This document shows, piece by piece, positions 23,665 through 35,799 of a stretch of DNA of 64,000 nucleotides. The notes under the pieces were generated by a model. The model made no database searches. It was not told the DNA's origin and worked only from the letters and a program-made list of their open reading frames with translations. The position numbers and the translations under genes are program-made. Source of the DNA: Sclerodactyla briareus. Its lineage: Eukaryota > Echinodermata > Holothuroidea > Dendrochirotida > Sclerodactylidae. Position 1 is the first letter of the stretch; every line of letters starts with the position of its first letter. The stretch is from assembly GCA_026419785.1 (NCBI GenBank), contig JAODTK010004666.1, positions 289,501 through 353,500 of the forward strand. The letters run 5' to 3'.

Positions 23665-23669
23665 GGATG

Positions 23670-24330
23670 CGGGGCAAAACCTGGCCTTTGCAAGAAACCG
23701 CAAACTCGTAACAATGATGGGACACCTCATAAATATCCACTCCTGCTATCCCTGGCCGGTACTCATATTTTTTCTTTTTGCGGAAGTATAGGCAATGTGC
23801 AGTTTTTTCGACCTTCATTCATTTTCAACAATCGAATTCGCTAAAGATCCAGAGGGACGTGTACGTGTTTCCAACAGCTAAAAAACCGGAAATCCGGAAA
23901 ATCTGTTGCGATAGCCTACCAGTGTGACTCGCGTGCAATAAACGTATAGTTTGGATCGTTCATTTGCCTGGATGAAGCTGACTGTGTAGACTATGTGACA
24001 GTTCGCCGCGTCCAATCTCTATCTCAAATGATATTTAAGTCGCAAATCCTTCCAGAGGACATAAACGCAAGCTTGTATTGAGAACCCTGTATCCGTCGTT
24101 GTTCTATGAAGAGATACATATGTATGGATAAAGTGGTTATTATAAAGAAAACACAGCCATCAGCATAGTAAAACATGGGGGGTGGGGGCAGTCATGTGAA
24201 CAAGAAGATGATAGTATAATCTGGTAATTGAATCATAAAAATGTCATTTAATATACGACCAATTCAAGTATTTTATAAGTGCTGAGAGGTGTAGCATGCA
24301 TATTGCATCACCACGCCGAGTAAACATATT
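23670..24330. other. No recognised gene
   Basis: I see nothing recognisable in this spacer between the inverted-repeat element and the minisatellite. Confidence 0.4.
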
Positions 24331-24334
24331 GCAG

Positions 24335-24815
24335 TTTTAACAACCTCTGAATCAACACCGCCGAACTAACACATAGAGGTGGTAACGACCTGGCCTCACC
24401 ACTGCGAACTACCGCTAGAGGTGGTAACGATCTGTGCATCCCTCCCAAACTAAAGCATAGAGGTGATAATGATCTGTGTATAATCACGTCCGACTAAACG
24501 CATAGAGTGATAATGACCTGTGTATCATCACTTCCGAATACTACGCATAGATGTGGTAAAACCTGGTATCACCACTGCACTGCAAACCAATACATAGAGG
24601 TGGTAATGACCTGTGCTTCTCGACTAAAAATGCATAAGGTGGTGACAACCTGTGCATCGCCAATGTCACATGACGCATTAGAGGTGGGTGGTAACAACCT
24701 GTCCCTCACCCCTGCCACACTAACGCTACAGATGTGGTAAGAACCTGTGCATCCCCACTGCAAAAAGTTACACCGGAGAGTAGTAGTAGTAAAACTGCAT
24801 CACCACTGCTAAAAT
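24335..24815 (+). repeat. Minisatellite, ~52-bp unit, about nine copies
   Basis: Each unit has the parts 'acgcatagaggtggtaacga', 'cctgtgcatcaccactgc' and 'aaactaa'. The phrase 'gaggtggtaa' or a near variant recurs at about 24377, 24418, 24464, 24505, 24551, 24597, 24640, 24690 and 24732, a spacing of about 41-55 bp. Units vary by substitutions and short indels. No coding role. Confidence 0.85.
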
Positions 24816-24889
24816 TTCGGTTTAATTTTTTAAGCCAATGGTTGGAGGTACACAAACCCTTCCTCCACGACAGCCGCCTAGACATTGCT

Positions 24890-25025
24890 AAGTGCCCTAC
24901 CTGCCACTGATGGGGGTATCAGTCCAAAATTTCCTTGTACGCTCCGCGCCAAACCAAGGGGCGCTCCGCTTAGATAGTCTACAAGTCCATATCACCACCC
25001 CCCCCCCCATCCTCAAGGAAATCGG
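24890..25025 (+). repeat. Solo C-run transposon terminus
   Basis: Contains 'gctccgcgcc' and 'ggggcgctccgcttagatag', then 'atcaccacccccccccccat'. The arrangement, a GGCGCTCCGCTT word followed 30-40 bp later by a long C-run, is that of the right inverted repeat at 23.58-23.66 kb. No matching left end was found. Confidence 0.45.
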
Positions 25026-25029
25026 ACGC

Positions 25030-28000
25030 TATGTTTGTGTTACTCAGCAAAAAATATTTTTTAACACATTTGGCGAAACATGTGAGAAATTTATAAACGT
25101 CTTTTGCGTTTGCTAGGATAATGCGCGAGCAGCTGGCTGACAGGATTCAGCAGAAAGTGTTCTGCTGTGCGGGCTCAAGACTGTTCACTCATGACGAGTA
25201 GAGGTGTGCAGGATTTGGAGAACTATTCGAGTAGCCCAAGTTCATCAGGGTGTTCCCTGATTGGTCAGCACTCACTAGTGCTGTACGGACTTTCGTCCTT
25301 ACAAGGTTAGGGATCAGTTAGGTGAGGGATTAGGGTTATTGTTACTCAGTGAAGGGATTTTTGTTCCGGGTGCGTATTGGGCATTTAGAGGTTGTCACGT
25401 ATCCCATGTTCAAAATTATGTTAAAGTAATTATTTAGTTATCGTTCCCATTTTTTTTTGTTTTTTATGATACCAGTCCACATATTAGAAAAGTGCTATGT
25501 GAAAAAATTAACGAAAGTTTTAATTAGTGAAATATGAAAACTGCTTTTCAATAATTCCTACTCATGAACACCAGTTGTTCTATAATTTGGTTGAAAGCTA
25601 CCCGGGGTAAGTAATGATTAGAGAACTGAACAGTTGAATTAGGCCCCATTTGTAAAGTGTAGGTGTTTGGTGTTTCCAAGAAGTAGAGATTCGTGCATGC
25701 CAAGTTATTGAGTCATCTTTTTTTCTATCATGTCCAAGTTGTGTAGGACGGCCCCCTCCCATTCCTTCCCATTTGTTTGGCACAACTCACGTACGTTCAA
25801 TCAGTAACGAAGACTGACAGAAACCGTTTCCAAATAGTACCAAAAAACGCTTCTTGTATATGGTGGAATGTAATAGTTCGAATTTTCGATCAATAGCACA
25901 ACCCGGTGATCCCCAAATGAAGAGAGACCTGTTATTTCAATCGAGAGATATGCCATTTATCCGTGTTTATCTGGGGCGGTTAGCGGTAATTAAAAAAAAC
26001 GTGGTAAGAATATTTGGAAACTGGGTATAAAAAACCATAAAAATGTGGTACCCTGTACATATCCCGGTAATTGTCTCAATACATGTGCATGTCCCCTACC
26101 TTCAGATACTGAGGGGTAAACCGAAAGCACTTGTTAGCGCTATCTCTTGGGAATTTAATGAACAAATTCACTTCAAAGAATTGGATGTTGTAGCCCTGCT
26201 AGAGCCTTGTACCTTTGCCTACACAACGATACTGCTGGCTATTCCTTCATTATTTTTATATGTACCTCGTCACTCGCCAACGCACTGACCCGACGCTAAC
26301 TCGGGCAATCGACAATAGCCAATTTCCTCCTTGAACTATTACCTTGGCTATTTTTGTCTACTACGGGTCTCGTCTAGCGTCTTTCAGTTCTTTTAAGAAT
26401 ACATTTCTGCCTCCGTGTATCCTATGTTTCTAGTAAACAAAATTGGAATATTAATTAGGAATTATTAGTGGGTTATGATTTCGTCATGTGTTTTTCCGAT
26501 CCGTTTTTCCGTAGACGTGCCGTTTAAATAATGCACACCGAATTTCTTATAAGCTTTAGAGTTAATAAATCATGGGTTGTTTGTCCTACTTCCTACTCTG
26601 TGGTCATGTTTTGTACTCTATAGAGGACATTTCACACTGCGTGCCCGTCGAAAATCGGAATATCCGTTACGTTTGGGCTAACGTCATGTCGATTCTCGAC
26701 CGGAAACATCTTTTGATGAATCTTGAATTTCGGCCGGTGGTTTTTAGAATCTTCAGCGAAAATCCCGCTCTAGTAAAATGTCTCAAATGTTCAACATGTT
26801 CATATTCTCACGTACCATACCAAATTTTCTTTGAGACGAGCGAATAAAATAGTCATATTACCTCAATTGGCTGATAAATCATATAAGGCCCCGTCTGTCA
26901 GTTCATTTGCGTTTTGTTAGTTTCCATGATGACATCACACTCTTACATTATCTGTATATATTATTAGTTTGCAAGTGATCGTCCAAGACATAAATAGAAT
27001 TCAAGTCATATGTGGGGATCGTACTTTCACCACCCATGTATGGTACTTACCCACCTTCTCCAAGACGAGCGGTTACTTGACTTTATTAACCTGTACACTT
27101 ATGAAGGTATTAATGCAGGTGACGTCATCGACTTTTGGCATACCCGACTGCAGCAATAACTTCATTCCACAGAAAAGGGTCCGGAGCTCGAATACTTACA
27201 TGGACCCACCATAACAAGTGATGAAACATTTGGGCTACGCTTTGCGGTGATTTCCATGTGGTTTTACACATTTTTTTTCTCCTTTGGAATGAAGCCCCAG
27301 GTCCTGGTTCCTCTGTTTGAAAGCAATAGGAAGTCATTGTTCATATCCTTTTTTGTCATCCCATCCTTACGACGGCAATGACGACCATGACGAGTTTTCC
27401 CCGCCATTTCACGGAGCGAATCATTTCTCTATCAATGTGGGGTTTGAGTGATAGTGATCGGATTTGCCTTGACACTACATAACACAATCTTAATTGAGTG
27501 CTGTTTACTAAATGCAACAATTCTGGCTGATATCGTTGTGTGCTAGTAGAAACTGCCAGACTATAATGTTTCATATCCTCAAGACAATTTATGAAGGGTA
27601 TTCATCACATTCATGAAGTAATATGATATATATAAATTATTGTATCATACATTATATCAGTTTTGCCTTGACAGGTTAAATCCGTTCGGGTTGTACATGG
27701 GAGTCGGGCTATATAGATTTGGCGTTTGAAAGAATATTTAATTTTTCACTGTAGATAAAAACTTTCTAAACACTTCCTGCCTGTTAGAAGTTGAGAAAGT
27801 CCCCTACACGGAACTATTAAACTCAAACAGGGAAGCAAAATTTTAGAACATATTCTCCCTCACACCAGTATCTCTACAAAGCATAGCATTTTCCTGACTT
27901 TTAAAAGTATCAAACACTCAATAGTAACCCGATTAAACTGAAACGTCTACCGCAATCCTAATACTAATTTTGCCTCTAGTGTGAAGGTTACATATCCCCT

Positions 28001-28585
28001 ACTACACAAAAACGGATTTCATGATTCTCCCTATAGCATAACATGAGACGCTTCATTCAAATTCATTTCCTAACAATCATCGTCATATGGTATTTACAAT
28101 CCTGGGGCCCATGTGGTGACTGTCCTGTCTCATTACCATGTTAGTTTATTGGGGTTAAAGGGTCTAGGATACACACGGAATGCCCTCTCAGTTATCAACG
28201 CCACTCGACGTTGTCGACAACATCCATTAATGACCTAACGGGATGCTCTTCCCAGATTATAACAATGTCACAGTGGTTGTTCATTATGAGTGCCACAGTC
28301 AGCAAGTGCAAGCGACAAACCTTCGAACGTATTTGGAAGCCCTCAGTAGAATACAACGACAAGGACAACGCATATGGTACACACACGGACCCACCCCAAG
28401 AACATCCTTGCCACAATCAAAGAACCGCAAACTCTTGTTTGGTCACACCACAGAAGTCAAGCGACCGGCCTCTCCAAGACCATTCGCAAAAACAACTTCG
28501 AGGCAGCATCGAGGCCATCCCCGAAAAAGCTCGACTAGTGAACTGGGACTAAGGTGATGGTGAATGAAATCTGAACAGATCTTGT
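25030..28585. other. No recognised gene
   Basis: Mostly AT-rich intergenic sequence. Two plus-strand frames, 26043-26288 (81 codons) and 26572-26847 (91 codons), and an overlapping pair at 28211-28557 have protein-like text but no motif that I know. A degenerate 'gggattagggtta' phrase lies near 25325. Confidence 0.35.
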
Positions 28586-28589
28586 TCGG

Positions 28590-31500
28590 AATTTGCCACT
28601 AAAATGGCGTGTGTTCGATCAGTTTCATCCATCCTATTTAAGAAATAGTCCTAACAAATCCCCGCGTGAAAAAATGATATATCCCCTAATGTTTTGCAAG
28701 ATATCCTCATGGGAGCAATTGTAACAGTCACGTAATGTCATAACATGAAAAGTCCCCACTCATTTCCGTGCCATTACGAGAAGTAAATCTACGGTCTGCT
28801 GTGGGAACATATGTTCTATTGGCCCCAGTGATCACTAACATATTGGTCAAAAATCATCAAATAAAATATAAAACAACCGGTTCATGTCCTTTGAATTGTT
28901 AAACAGGAATGTCATAAAAGCCCCATGGGAAATTCCGATTTACCATCATGATTATCGATACATATGAATTCCTATCCTCACACGGGGAGTAATTGGTCCA
29001 AGGGCTTGGCGACTTTCGCCTAAAGTGTGTGTCCTACGTAAGCAATTGATATCAAATAACCAATTGCGTCTTGCTGAGTGGCGATGAAAATGTACGTTTA
29101 TTACTAGGAATGGTGAAGGTAACTCTTAAAAAGCAAGTGCGATTTTGCTTTAGTGCGGACCGCAACTTGGATGCTACTCATTCATTTGCAGTTGCAATGT
29201 ATTTTATTCATACAGTGATTGCCGATTTGCCGACACCCTTTCAGCCATGGGGTGTGTCGTTGCCCAAAAACAGCATTGTCATTTTTCTTGTTTTTGGGAT
29301 CTGTAGGGTGGATATGGTTGAGCCCTTATCTAATTATACTACCATATAAAGTATTAGAGTCGGGTGTGTTCCCTCGCTGTCGATTAAAATATCTAGACTC
29401 CAACCAATTATCTCTATACGGTCCTATCTTTATCCAATTTTGCATCTTGCTCCTACTGTTAATCTATAGATTATTCACACACTCACTAATTCTTATCACT
29501 CCTGAATCCACTTTCGTGAATATCTGGAATGATCGGAAATGAAAGTCCGAGGTAATATTTACGCTGTTTTCAAAGTTCATCGGACTCTGAGTTGTTCGCA
29601 TACGGTAGCTATCCAGTTTAGGCTCTATTGTAGCCTATATATCTTTGCATGGACGTGCACTATGCAGGTACAGACTGCTGTAACTTGCGTTAATAGAAAA
29701 GTGGAATGGAACGTATACAATACATGAAGGAACAATTCCGGACACCAGTAATGCGCGGATAAGGTGGAATGGGGACAACACCACAAAATATGGTCGTAAA
29801 CAAAGGGAGAAGAAACGGAGAGTGAGAGTGATGAACGAGCAAACAAAAAGTTCCAGTTCCATGAAAAACGCACGGCTCTCACCCCACCCCCCCCCCCATG
29901 AAGTTGAGGGAATTTGGGCGGCCACCCAGCGCGATCCAGAAACTACGGGACTTTCAGGTTTGTTCTCAGCCGTAACTGAATCACGGCCTGCAGCCGACAT
30001 ACTAGACTCTATGACTGAACTGGAAATGTTTATGAATCGGCGGACATCCAATTTCCAGGAGAAGGTGAGGGGTGGAGGAGTAGCAGAATGGATGAGCAAG
30101 GCATTGTGTAACAATGTGGCCATCGAGCAACTATTTACTTCGCGATGGGACTGATTCGTATAAGTAGGTCGGCCCAGAGGAGATTAGCTTATAGGCAGTT
30201 TAGGTTTATCTATAGGCCATAGGATGCTGACAAAAACTGCTCTTGGGAAAAAACTGACGACGTATCATGTTTGAGGGAGGCCAGCACCAGATGGCATCAT
30301 TCGTAGCTTTGGCGATTTCAATCAGAGGGTTCTAAGGATACTTTATCCAAGACTTAAGTTCACACTTGCTACACGTGGAGACCATATTATGGATCAAGTG
30401 TTTGTGCATGGATCATATAGTGCTCTTTGCTGCCGCTTTTGGGTTCCATTGATCATATGACAGTCTATTTGACTGAAAACCGGAACAACCACAAGTTTGA
30501 AAATGACCAAGCCGGAATAGTCACGGCTTCATAATCAATGACGGCGTTTTGTGGGCTTTCTTCTGAGATAAACTACGTCATATGCTAAATATGATAGATT
30601 GAGAGAGTCAGGATTGAACAGGAAACATTGATTCGAAATTTAGTGAAGCCAGATCCTGCTATTGAGATTTGTATTGACCAACGAGACGGTGTAGAGTTTC
30701 GAGGATTCAAATAATCCCAGTAGATGAACAATCGGGTATCAAGTGTCTGCGAGAAGGGAAACAACTATTGAGGGGGAACAACAAATGAACTAAGAACTAT
30801 TAGGAGGATGAGGAAACGGCCAGAAAAGTTAACCATATCTTCAATGCTTGTGCTGTTTGTGAGGGGGCTGTTAACCCCGTCTCTCAATGGAAGTATTTGC
30901 CAAAAGCAATCACAGACTAAGCAAAGTATGTTCCGGGCAGAGAAAAGAAATGGTACTCCGGTACTAGCATCCAGTAGTGCAAAACAGTCATATATGTAAT
31001 ACATATTGACTTTATTAATTTTAATGGGACGATCATTCTACAGCCGCGACAGTATAGGACATCATTGTATTGCAATTCTTTAGTACTCGGCAACTTCAAA
31101 ACACGAACAGACTGAACAAATACCAAGCCATCTCAAGGCATCCAGGAATTATGGGGAAGAAAGGTCCTCTTTTAGCGGCTGGCAAGTTTCATGAGTCCAC
31201 CTAATAGGTTATTACCGATTCCCTGGCTATCAGGAACGAAATTACAAGGTGTGTGATATGCGATGAAAATGGCACTGGCTGTTCCCGTAACAATAGACGT
31301 GGGAAAAAGACGATTTATATCCAGGCAAAACCCTGTATTTTATGGATTTACGGTACTTTTTATACTGGTCGATGATATACTTGAATACTAATGAATTGCT
31401 CTGCAGTTATTGACCTTGAAGGGACCTCCTACTTGGCTTTTAACCGATATGGTAGTACGTACGGTCTAGCTAACGTAATAACCCCAAAGATCGTTCTGCA

Positions 31501-31740
31501 GGCTACAATGATGGGTGTTGATCAGATGATGTCACTGTTAACAGTAGCGAGTGACATTGTTGTTATGATTATTTTTATTGTGAAATAGCTAATAAGACAC
31601 GACACACATGGACAAGGATGATATGAAATCGGGCCATCCGATGGCGAGTCCACAGGCCCAATACCGAGACTCGGTTTCAAGGATTGATGGCATCCGCGTA
31701 ATGAATATCGATATTTCACTATCCAGAAGGTAACGTGTAC
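28590..31740 (+). mobile_element. RT-less LINE derivative, copy A
   Basis: This 3.15-kb stretch is alignable by eye along its whole length to 47.45-50.54 kb, while the flanks of the two differ. Sequence order: a non-coding 5' part (28.59-29.75 kb), an endonuclease-coding part (29.9-30.6 kb), the start of the linker that normally precedes the reverse transcriptase (30.6-30.95 kb), then a 3' part ending in 'atgaatatcgatatttcact'. No reverse transcriptase is present in either copy. Copy A has about 160 bp near 29.76-29.93 kb that copy B lacks. Confidence 0.8.
29935..30720 (+). pseudogene. LINE AP-like endonuclease (EEP) domain and linker, frameshifted
   Basis: The endonuclease of a LINE nicks target DNA to prime reverse transcription. 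Visible pieces are an AVTE block near 29.97 kb, VRGGGVAEWMSKALCNNVAI at 30.07-30.12 kb, then after frameshifts FGDFNQRVLR near 30.31 kb (the GDFN motif holds a catalytic Asp and Asn) and TLATRGDHIMDQVF near 30.37-30.41 kb. The terminal His motif region (SDH-type, near 30.45 kb) is degraded here and reads better in copy B. Several frameshifts and stops make this a pseudogene. The order fits the L2/CR1/Jockey-type LINEs seen in many animals. The clade cannot be fixed without the missing reverse transcriptase. Confidence 0.7.
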
Positions 31741-31744
31741 ATCT

Positions 31745-33100
31745 ATTTGCGTCGAAGTTTACCTCGGAGGAGCGACTCATACGTTTCTATTTTTTAAATA
31801 GGCCGGGAGGCGCTGGATGTAGTCGAGAACATACCGACCTATGGTGTGGGTAGAGTAGGTTCACGTATCCCGTACAACAATCTAGGCAACAGAAAAAAAA
31901 TATCGGGCGTGAGATTAATCTGTCTCTGAAAATATTTATTTATTCTCATTCTCCTCCATGGGATCGGCGAAATCTTAGTCCTCCGGAAAGTTGCCCTTAG
32001 CGGATTGTGGGAAACTAAACCTCGATCATAAACACATTTGCAAAATCCTGGAAATCCGTTTTGCTCACAGTTATGGGGATATAACTACCTGTTCGGGAAA
32101 CCGATTCAAAAAAATACATTCCATGTCTTACTAAAATAGATAATACTAATTTGATATGTGAGTTTCAGATTATTCGATGTCAGAATTGAACCATGGACAT
32201 CGAAAGTAGTATTACCTTTCATTACAAAAACTATAACGTATCGAATTAGCAGAACGGATTGATCATGGTCAACATCGCATTATGCGAGGTGATCCACTGT
32301 TTTCCAATGGTCTTTTAAAGTCATTATTGTGGAAACTTTTGAATCAGTTAAGCGTCTTGGACATCATATTTATTGTCTGTATATTGAAGTGGTAAACAGG
32401 GGTTCCCATATTCTCATAGAAATTACAATGTTAAGAGCCAGTTGAAGCTGGGTTAAATCAGCTTTCTCCTAGACGGAAAGGAGGTTCTAAAGGCAGACAA
32501 GTATGCTTATGATTTTACTTAGTGCCCCTTCCAATCGTTACGGAGGTTTTGTTCTCTTTAAACCAAATTTCATTAGGGTGTTGGGTATAATGCGAAGTCG
32601 CCAAACCTCTCAATCGATTATTTTGTTGTATTTCGACCTTTGCTATTCATCCTTACCAAGTTTAGACAATGGGCGTATTCCCGTCATCTTACAAGCTCTA
32701 AAACAACAAGCTCATTAGTTATGTGTCTGGTTTTGCTCAGGAACGGACATAACGCTTCCATCAGCCAGTTAAAGGTTACTCTATGTACGTGCATCAATAC
32801 AGCACGATGTCCTGGGATGATAGAAGGGCTGAGCTGAAATTCACACAGGAGTAATCAAGGAGGATCAATAAATTATTCGAAGGCCTTTATATGATTGAGG
32901 ACGTGACTCTAAACATCTTACAACGAGTATAACCTGATACATGCTATAGGACTCGGAACAGACAACTACAAACAGGTCAAGGTTGGTGATTTAAACGAAA
33001 TAGGGTGACGAATGTTAGCCCTTCACTTCCATGTCATTTGTGTGTCAACGCTTACGACGACTGTGGCACACAGGACAGTAAGTAATTCCATCAATCTTTA
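31745..33100. other. No recognised gene
   Basis: I see nothing I can name. Short plus-strand frames near 32.5-32.84 kb overlap each other and lack motifs. Confidence 0.4.
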
Positions 33101-33119
33101 TTAATTTTATTTCACAGGT

Positions 33120-33490
33120 ACGGTGGCAATGTCGATCATCATCAGTGACGTGTTTTCCAAATATGGAACTGTACGGATTTCATCATTGACGTCATCGATG
33201 TAAGAGTACAAGGCCATGATACCGTATTCAACCCTATCTTTGGTGTCGTCTCCTCCAAGCTTCAGTTGATGCAATAAGGGGTAGAAAAATAAAAAAACAA
33301 CACACTACGACTGGGCTACCGATGGATAATTTCTCGAGAAAAAAGTGTCCCTACCAGGCTGTGCAACCTGAAAAGATGCCGAGTTGTAATGAATATACCT
33401 GACTCTACAGGTAGTTTTCATGTCACTGCAGTACATTCTGTTACCAAAGTTGTAGGAAAACACGATGAATCGTCACCAAGTCAACATTGC
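33120..33490 (+). repeat. Dispersed repeat family D, copy 2 (tandem)
   Basis: It begins near 'aatatggaactgtacggatt' (33161) and is repeated about 380 bp downstream. Shared words with the next unit are 'gtaagagtacaaggcca', 'tattcaa.cttat', 'gctccaag..tcagttgat', 'gggctaccgatggataattc' and 'ctacaggtagttttcatg'. Confidence 0.7.
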
Positions 33491-33499
33491 GGAATTGCA

Positions 33500-33830
33500 A
33501 TGGTCTGTCTATGGGAAGAAAGAGAAAGGCCTTTTTTTTCAAATATGGAACTGTACGGCTTTCATAGTGAACGTGATCGTATAAGAGTACAAGGCCAGTA
33601 TACGTATTCAATCTTATTGGTGTACGTCATTGCTCCAAGGGTCAGCTGATACAATACGTAGTAGAACAAATACAAACAACATATCAACGATCTGGGCTAC
33701 CAATGGATAATTCTCGTACTAGGATGGTGGTTAAACCGAAGACGATGCCGATTGTGATGAAATTATACGTGACCGACAGGAGTCTTCATGCGCAGTTAGT
33801 ACATTTTATCCCACATTAAGAATCCACAGT
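33500..33830 (+). repeat. Dispersed repeat family D, copy 3 (tandem)
   Basis: It begins 'aatatggaactgtacggctt' at 33541 and follows the previous unit in direct orientation at a period of about 380 bp. The phrases 'gctccaagggtcagct' and 'acaaacaac' also occur in the 38.3-kb copy, linking all four members. Confidence 0.7.
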
Positions 33831-33839
33831 CAAAGGAAA

Positions 33840-34860
33840 CTGTGCCATCGGAGTCGGGCGACGCTTCAGACCTGAACTCGTTAAAAACACACCCGCAGAT
33901 TCTTACTTTCAATCGAAAAATAGATCGGAATGTCGGAGACACTGGTGGTTGACCATTGCCTGGCTATCCCTGGGTATGGTGGGGGGGTATTGAAACCATC
34001 TAAACATTTAACTATAACAATAGCGTCGACACACAAAGTACCCTCATAAATGGGTTCGTTGAGTTCTGTAGACCCGAAAAGTGTTGTATTGCAAAAAAAA
34101 ATGACCAACGAAAGTAGAAACGTAGGGTGCAAAGATAACGAAAAAGATAAAGCATACTGAGCTGAGCAACAAGTTGGATTTTTTACCCATAGTGGATTTC
34201 GGTCGAATATTGGTCAAAACGAATCGTTGTTTAAACACCTTTATTAGTATATGTGTGCTGACAAATTGAATGACATGGTCGAATTAAACATATCAAATAA
34301 CATTTTTCCGAACAACTGCCTAGTCTCTAAAAGAACCGTGAGCTGAATATCGTCGCGGTAGTGCGCCTACGGAGATCCACTGAGACATGAGATGAGTTTC
34401 GACACCAGTATTGTAGGTTTGGCATAGAATTTGACAGTAACGGGAATTTCTGGCTTGTGTTTGTTGTTTTGGATTTGAATAATCGAACATGCAACCAAAT
34501 GTGAAATGATAGACTTTTGCATGGATGTCCACTAGTATTAGAAGTTGTGCAAAATGGCACTGTGACCACAGGGGTACCGTGGATATTAGGAATGCTTCAG
34601 GTACATGACGTTGGTTTGTATTGGAATTGATAAAATTGTGCATTCGCACAGTTCCACGAAGGAAGAAAAAGAAAGAAAGAATAAAGAATTGATGAAGAGT
34701 TCCCTTCTGTCGAAGCTTCATCATTTCTGGGCAGCTCCAAGGAATATTCGATACGGCTACAATAATTATATTGTAGATTCAGCTGGTTGGAAAAGTAGTC
34801 ATAAGTAGGTATTAATAAAACTGCTCCTGTTCGATCTAATAATGAATGATGATGATTTTT
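33840..34860. other. No recognised gene
   Basis: A 134-codon minus-strand frame (34320-34724) overlaps two other minus-strand frames and a plus-strand frame. I see no motif. Nothing else is recognised. Confidence 0.3.
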
Positions 34861-34864
34861 CGTT

Positions 34865-35107
34865 CTATGCATTCTGTATTGCTTTCAGAGCCTTGAATAA
34901 ATGAATGGTAACGATCATATGTAGTATGAAGCATAGCCTTTCTCGGGTGTTGTGGTTTTTCTCTTTGCTAGCTTCTTCCACCTCATCATTGGTAAAAATG
35001 GAAGGTATGTCGGCCAGTACGTCGCTTATTCTGAAATTGTCCAGGAACCCGTGAAAACGAGGACTCAACCCGTGTAAAACGAGGTGCATTGTGTGTACGA
35101 AATACAT
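34865..35107 (-). CDS. Possible CARD (death-fold) coding segment
   Basis: This 80-codon frame reads, in part, FLDNFRISDVLADIPS and IFTNDEVEEASKEKN, followed by a TRERL block and HLFKALKAIQ just before its stop. CARD domains have six helices with a Leu-rich start, a short 'x-L-T-x-x-E-x-E' loop before helix 3, a charged 'R-x-R-x-L-L' helix 4, and a C-terminal 'F-x-x-L-x-x-A-L' helix; all four can be matched here in order and at about the right spacing. CARDs join proteins in cell-death and innate immune signalling. The Met at 35107 may be internal, and the rest of the gene is not visible. The assignment is by pattern only. Chance, or another helical domain, is possible. Confidence 0.4.
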   Translation of the reverse strand: MYFVHTMHLVLHGLSPRFHGFLDNFRISDVLADIPSIFTNDEVEEASKEKNHNTRERLCFILHMIVTIHLFKALKAIQNA

Positions 35108-35799
35108 ACCTTATTATAGAAATGTCAACCCTGGATAAAGACAATTGATATTATTGGTTTTGGAGGCAATGGTTGGATCAAATGTGGCAGATTTGTAGCA
35201 TTGGAAAATTTAGGGATAATCTGAAACCAAGCAGGCTGCGTTTACACTATGATCCCGAGAGCCAGCCGAAAACATGTTCTCGACCGCGGCGGGCCAAAGA
35301 ATTGATGAATGGTGAGACAAATACGACGTGCGACGCTTGCTTCACTGTGACCGACAGCACATCAATATGTTAGCAGGCATTATCACTGTCTCTTACTGTC
35401 TCAGGTTTTGTTGACGTTCTACCAAATTCATTAAAAACAAACAGGTTTGGGAATCTTTGAATTTAGTAATACTCACTCAACAGGCTATTCAGCAAATGAG
35501 GTGAAGGATGATAGAAAGCCAGAAAACAAAGGGCGACTTAGAAGAAACGATTTTTGAGGCGAACAATCGTAGAGCAAGACGCGAGGAACTAGACAAATAG
35601 CCTGGCAAAAAGAAAAGGGCGATGGAGTAGCCAAACCCGCCATTGTGTAATGCCAGAAGCTCGACTTGGCATGAGGGTGGGTGCATAGGCCATGTGGGGT
35701 AAGTGGGAATAAATGAGATAGATTCAATGCCGTTGTATACGGTTGATATTCATTGCACGTTTCTACCCGTTTCGTGACATTTTGTGACGTCTCTAAGTC

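Noticed and set aside
29635-30123. 162-codon minus-strand open frame
   Set aside because: It lies antisense to the LINE endonuclease segment and includes a C-run; the plus-strand reading has the recognisable motifs.
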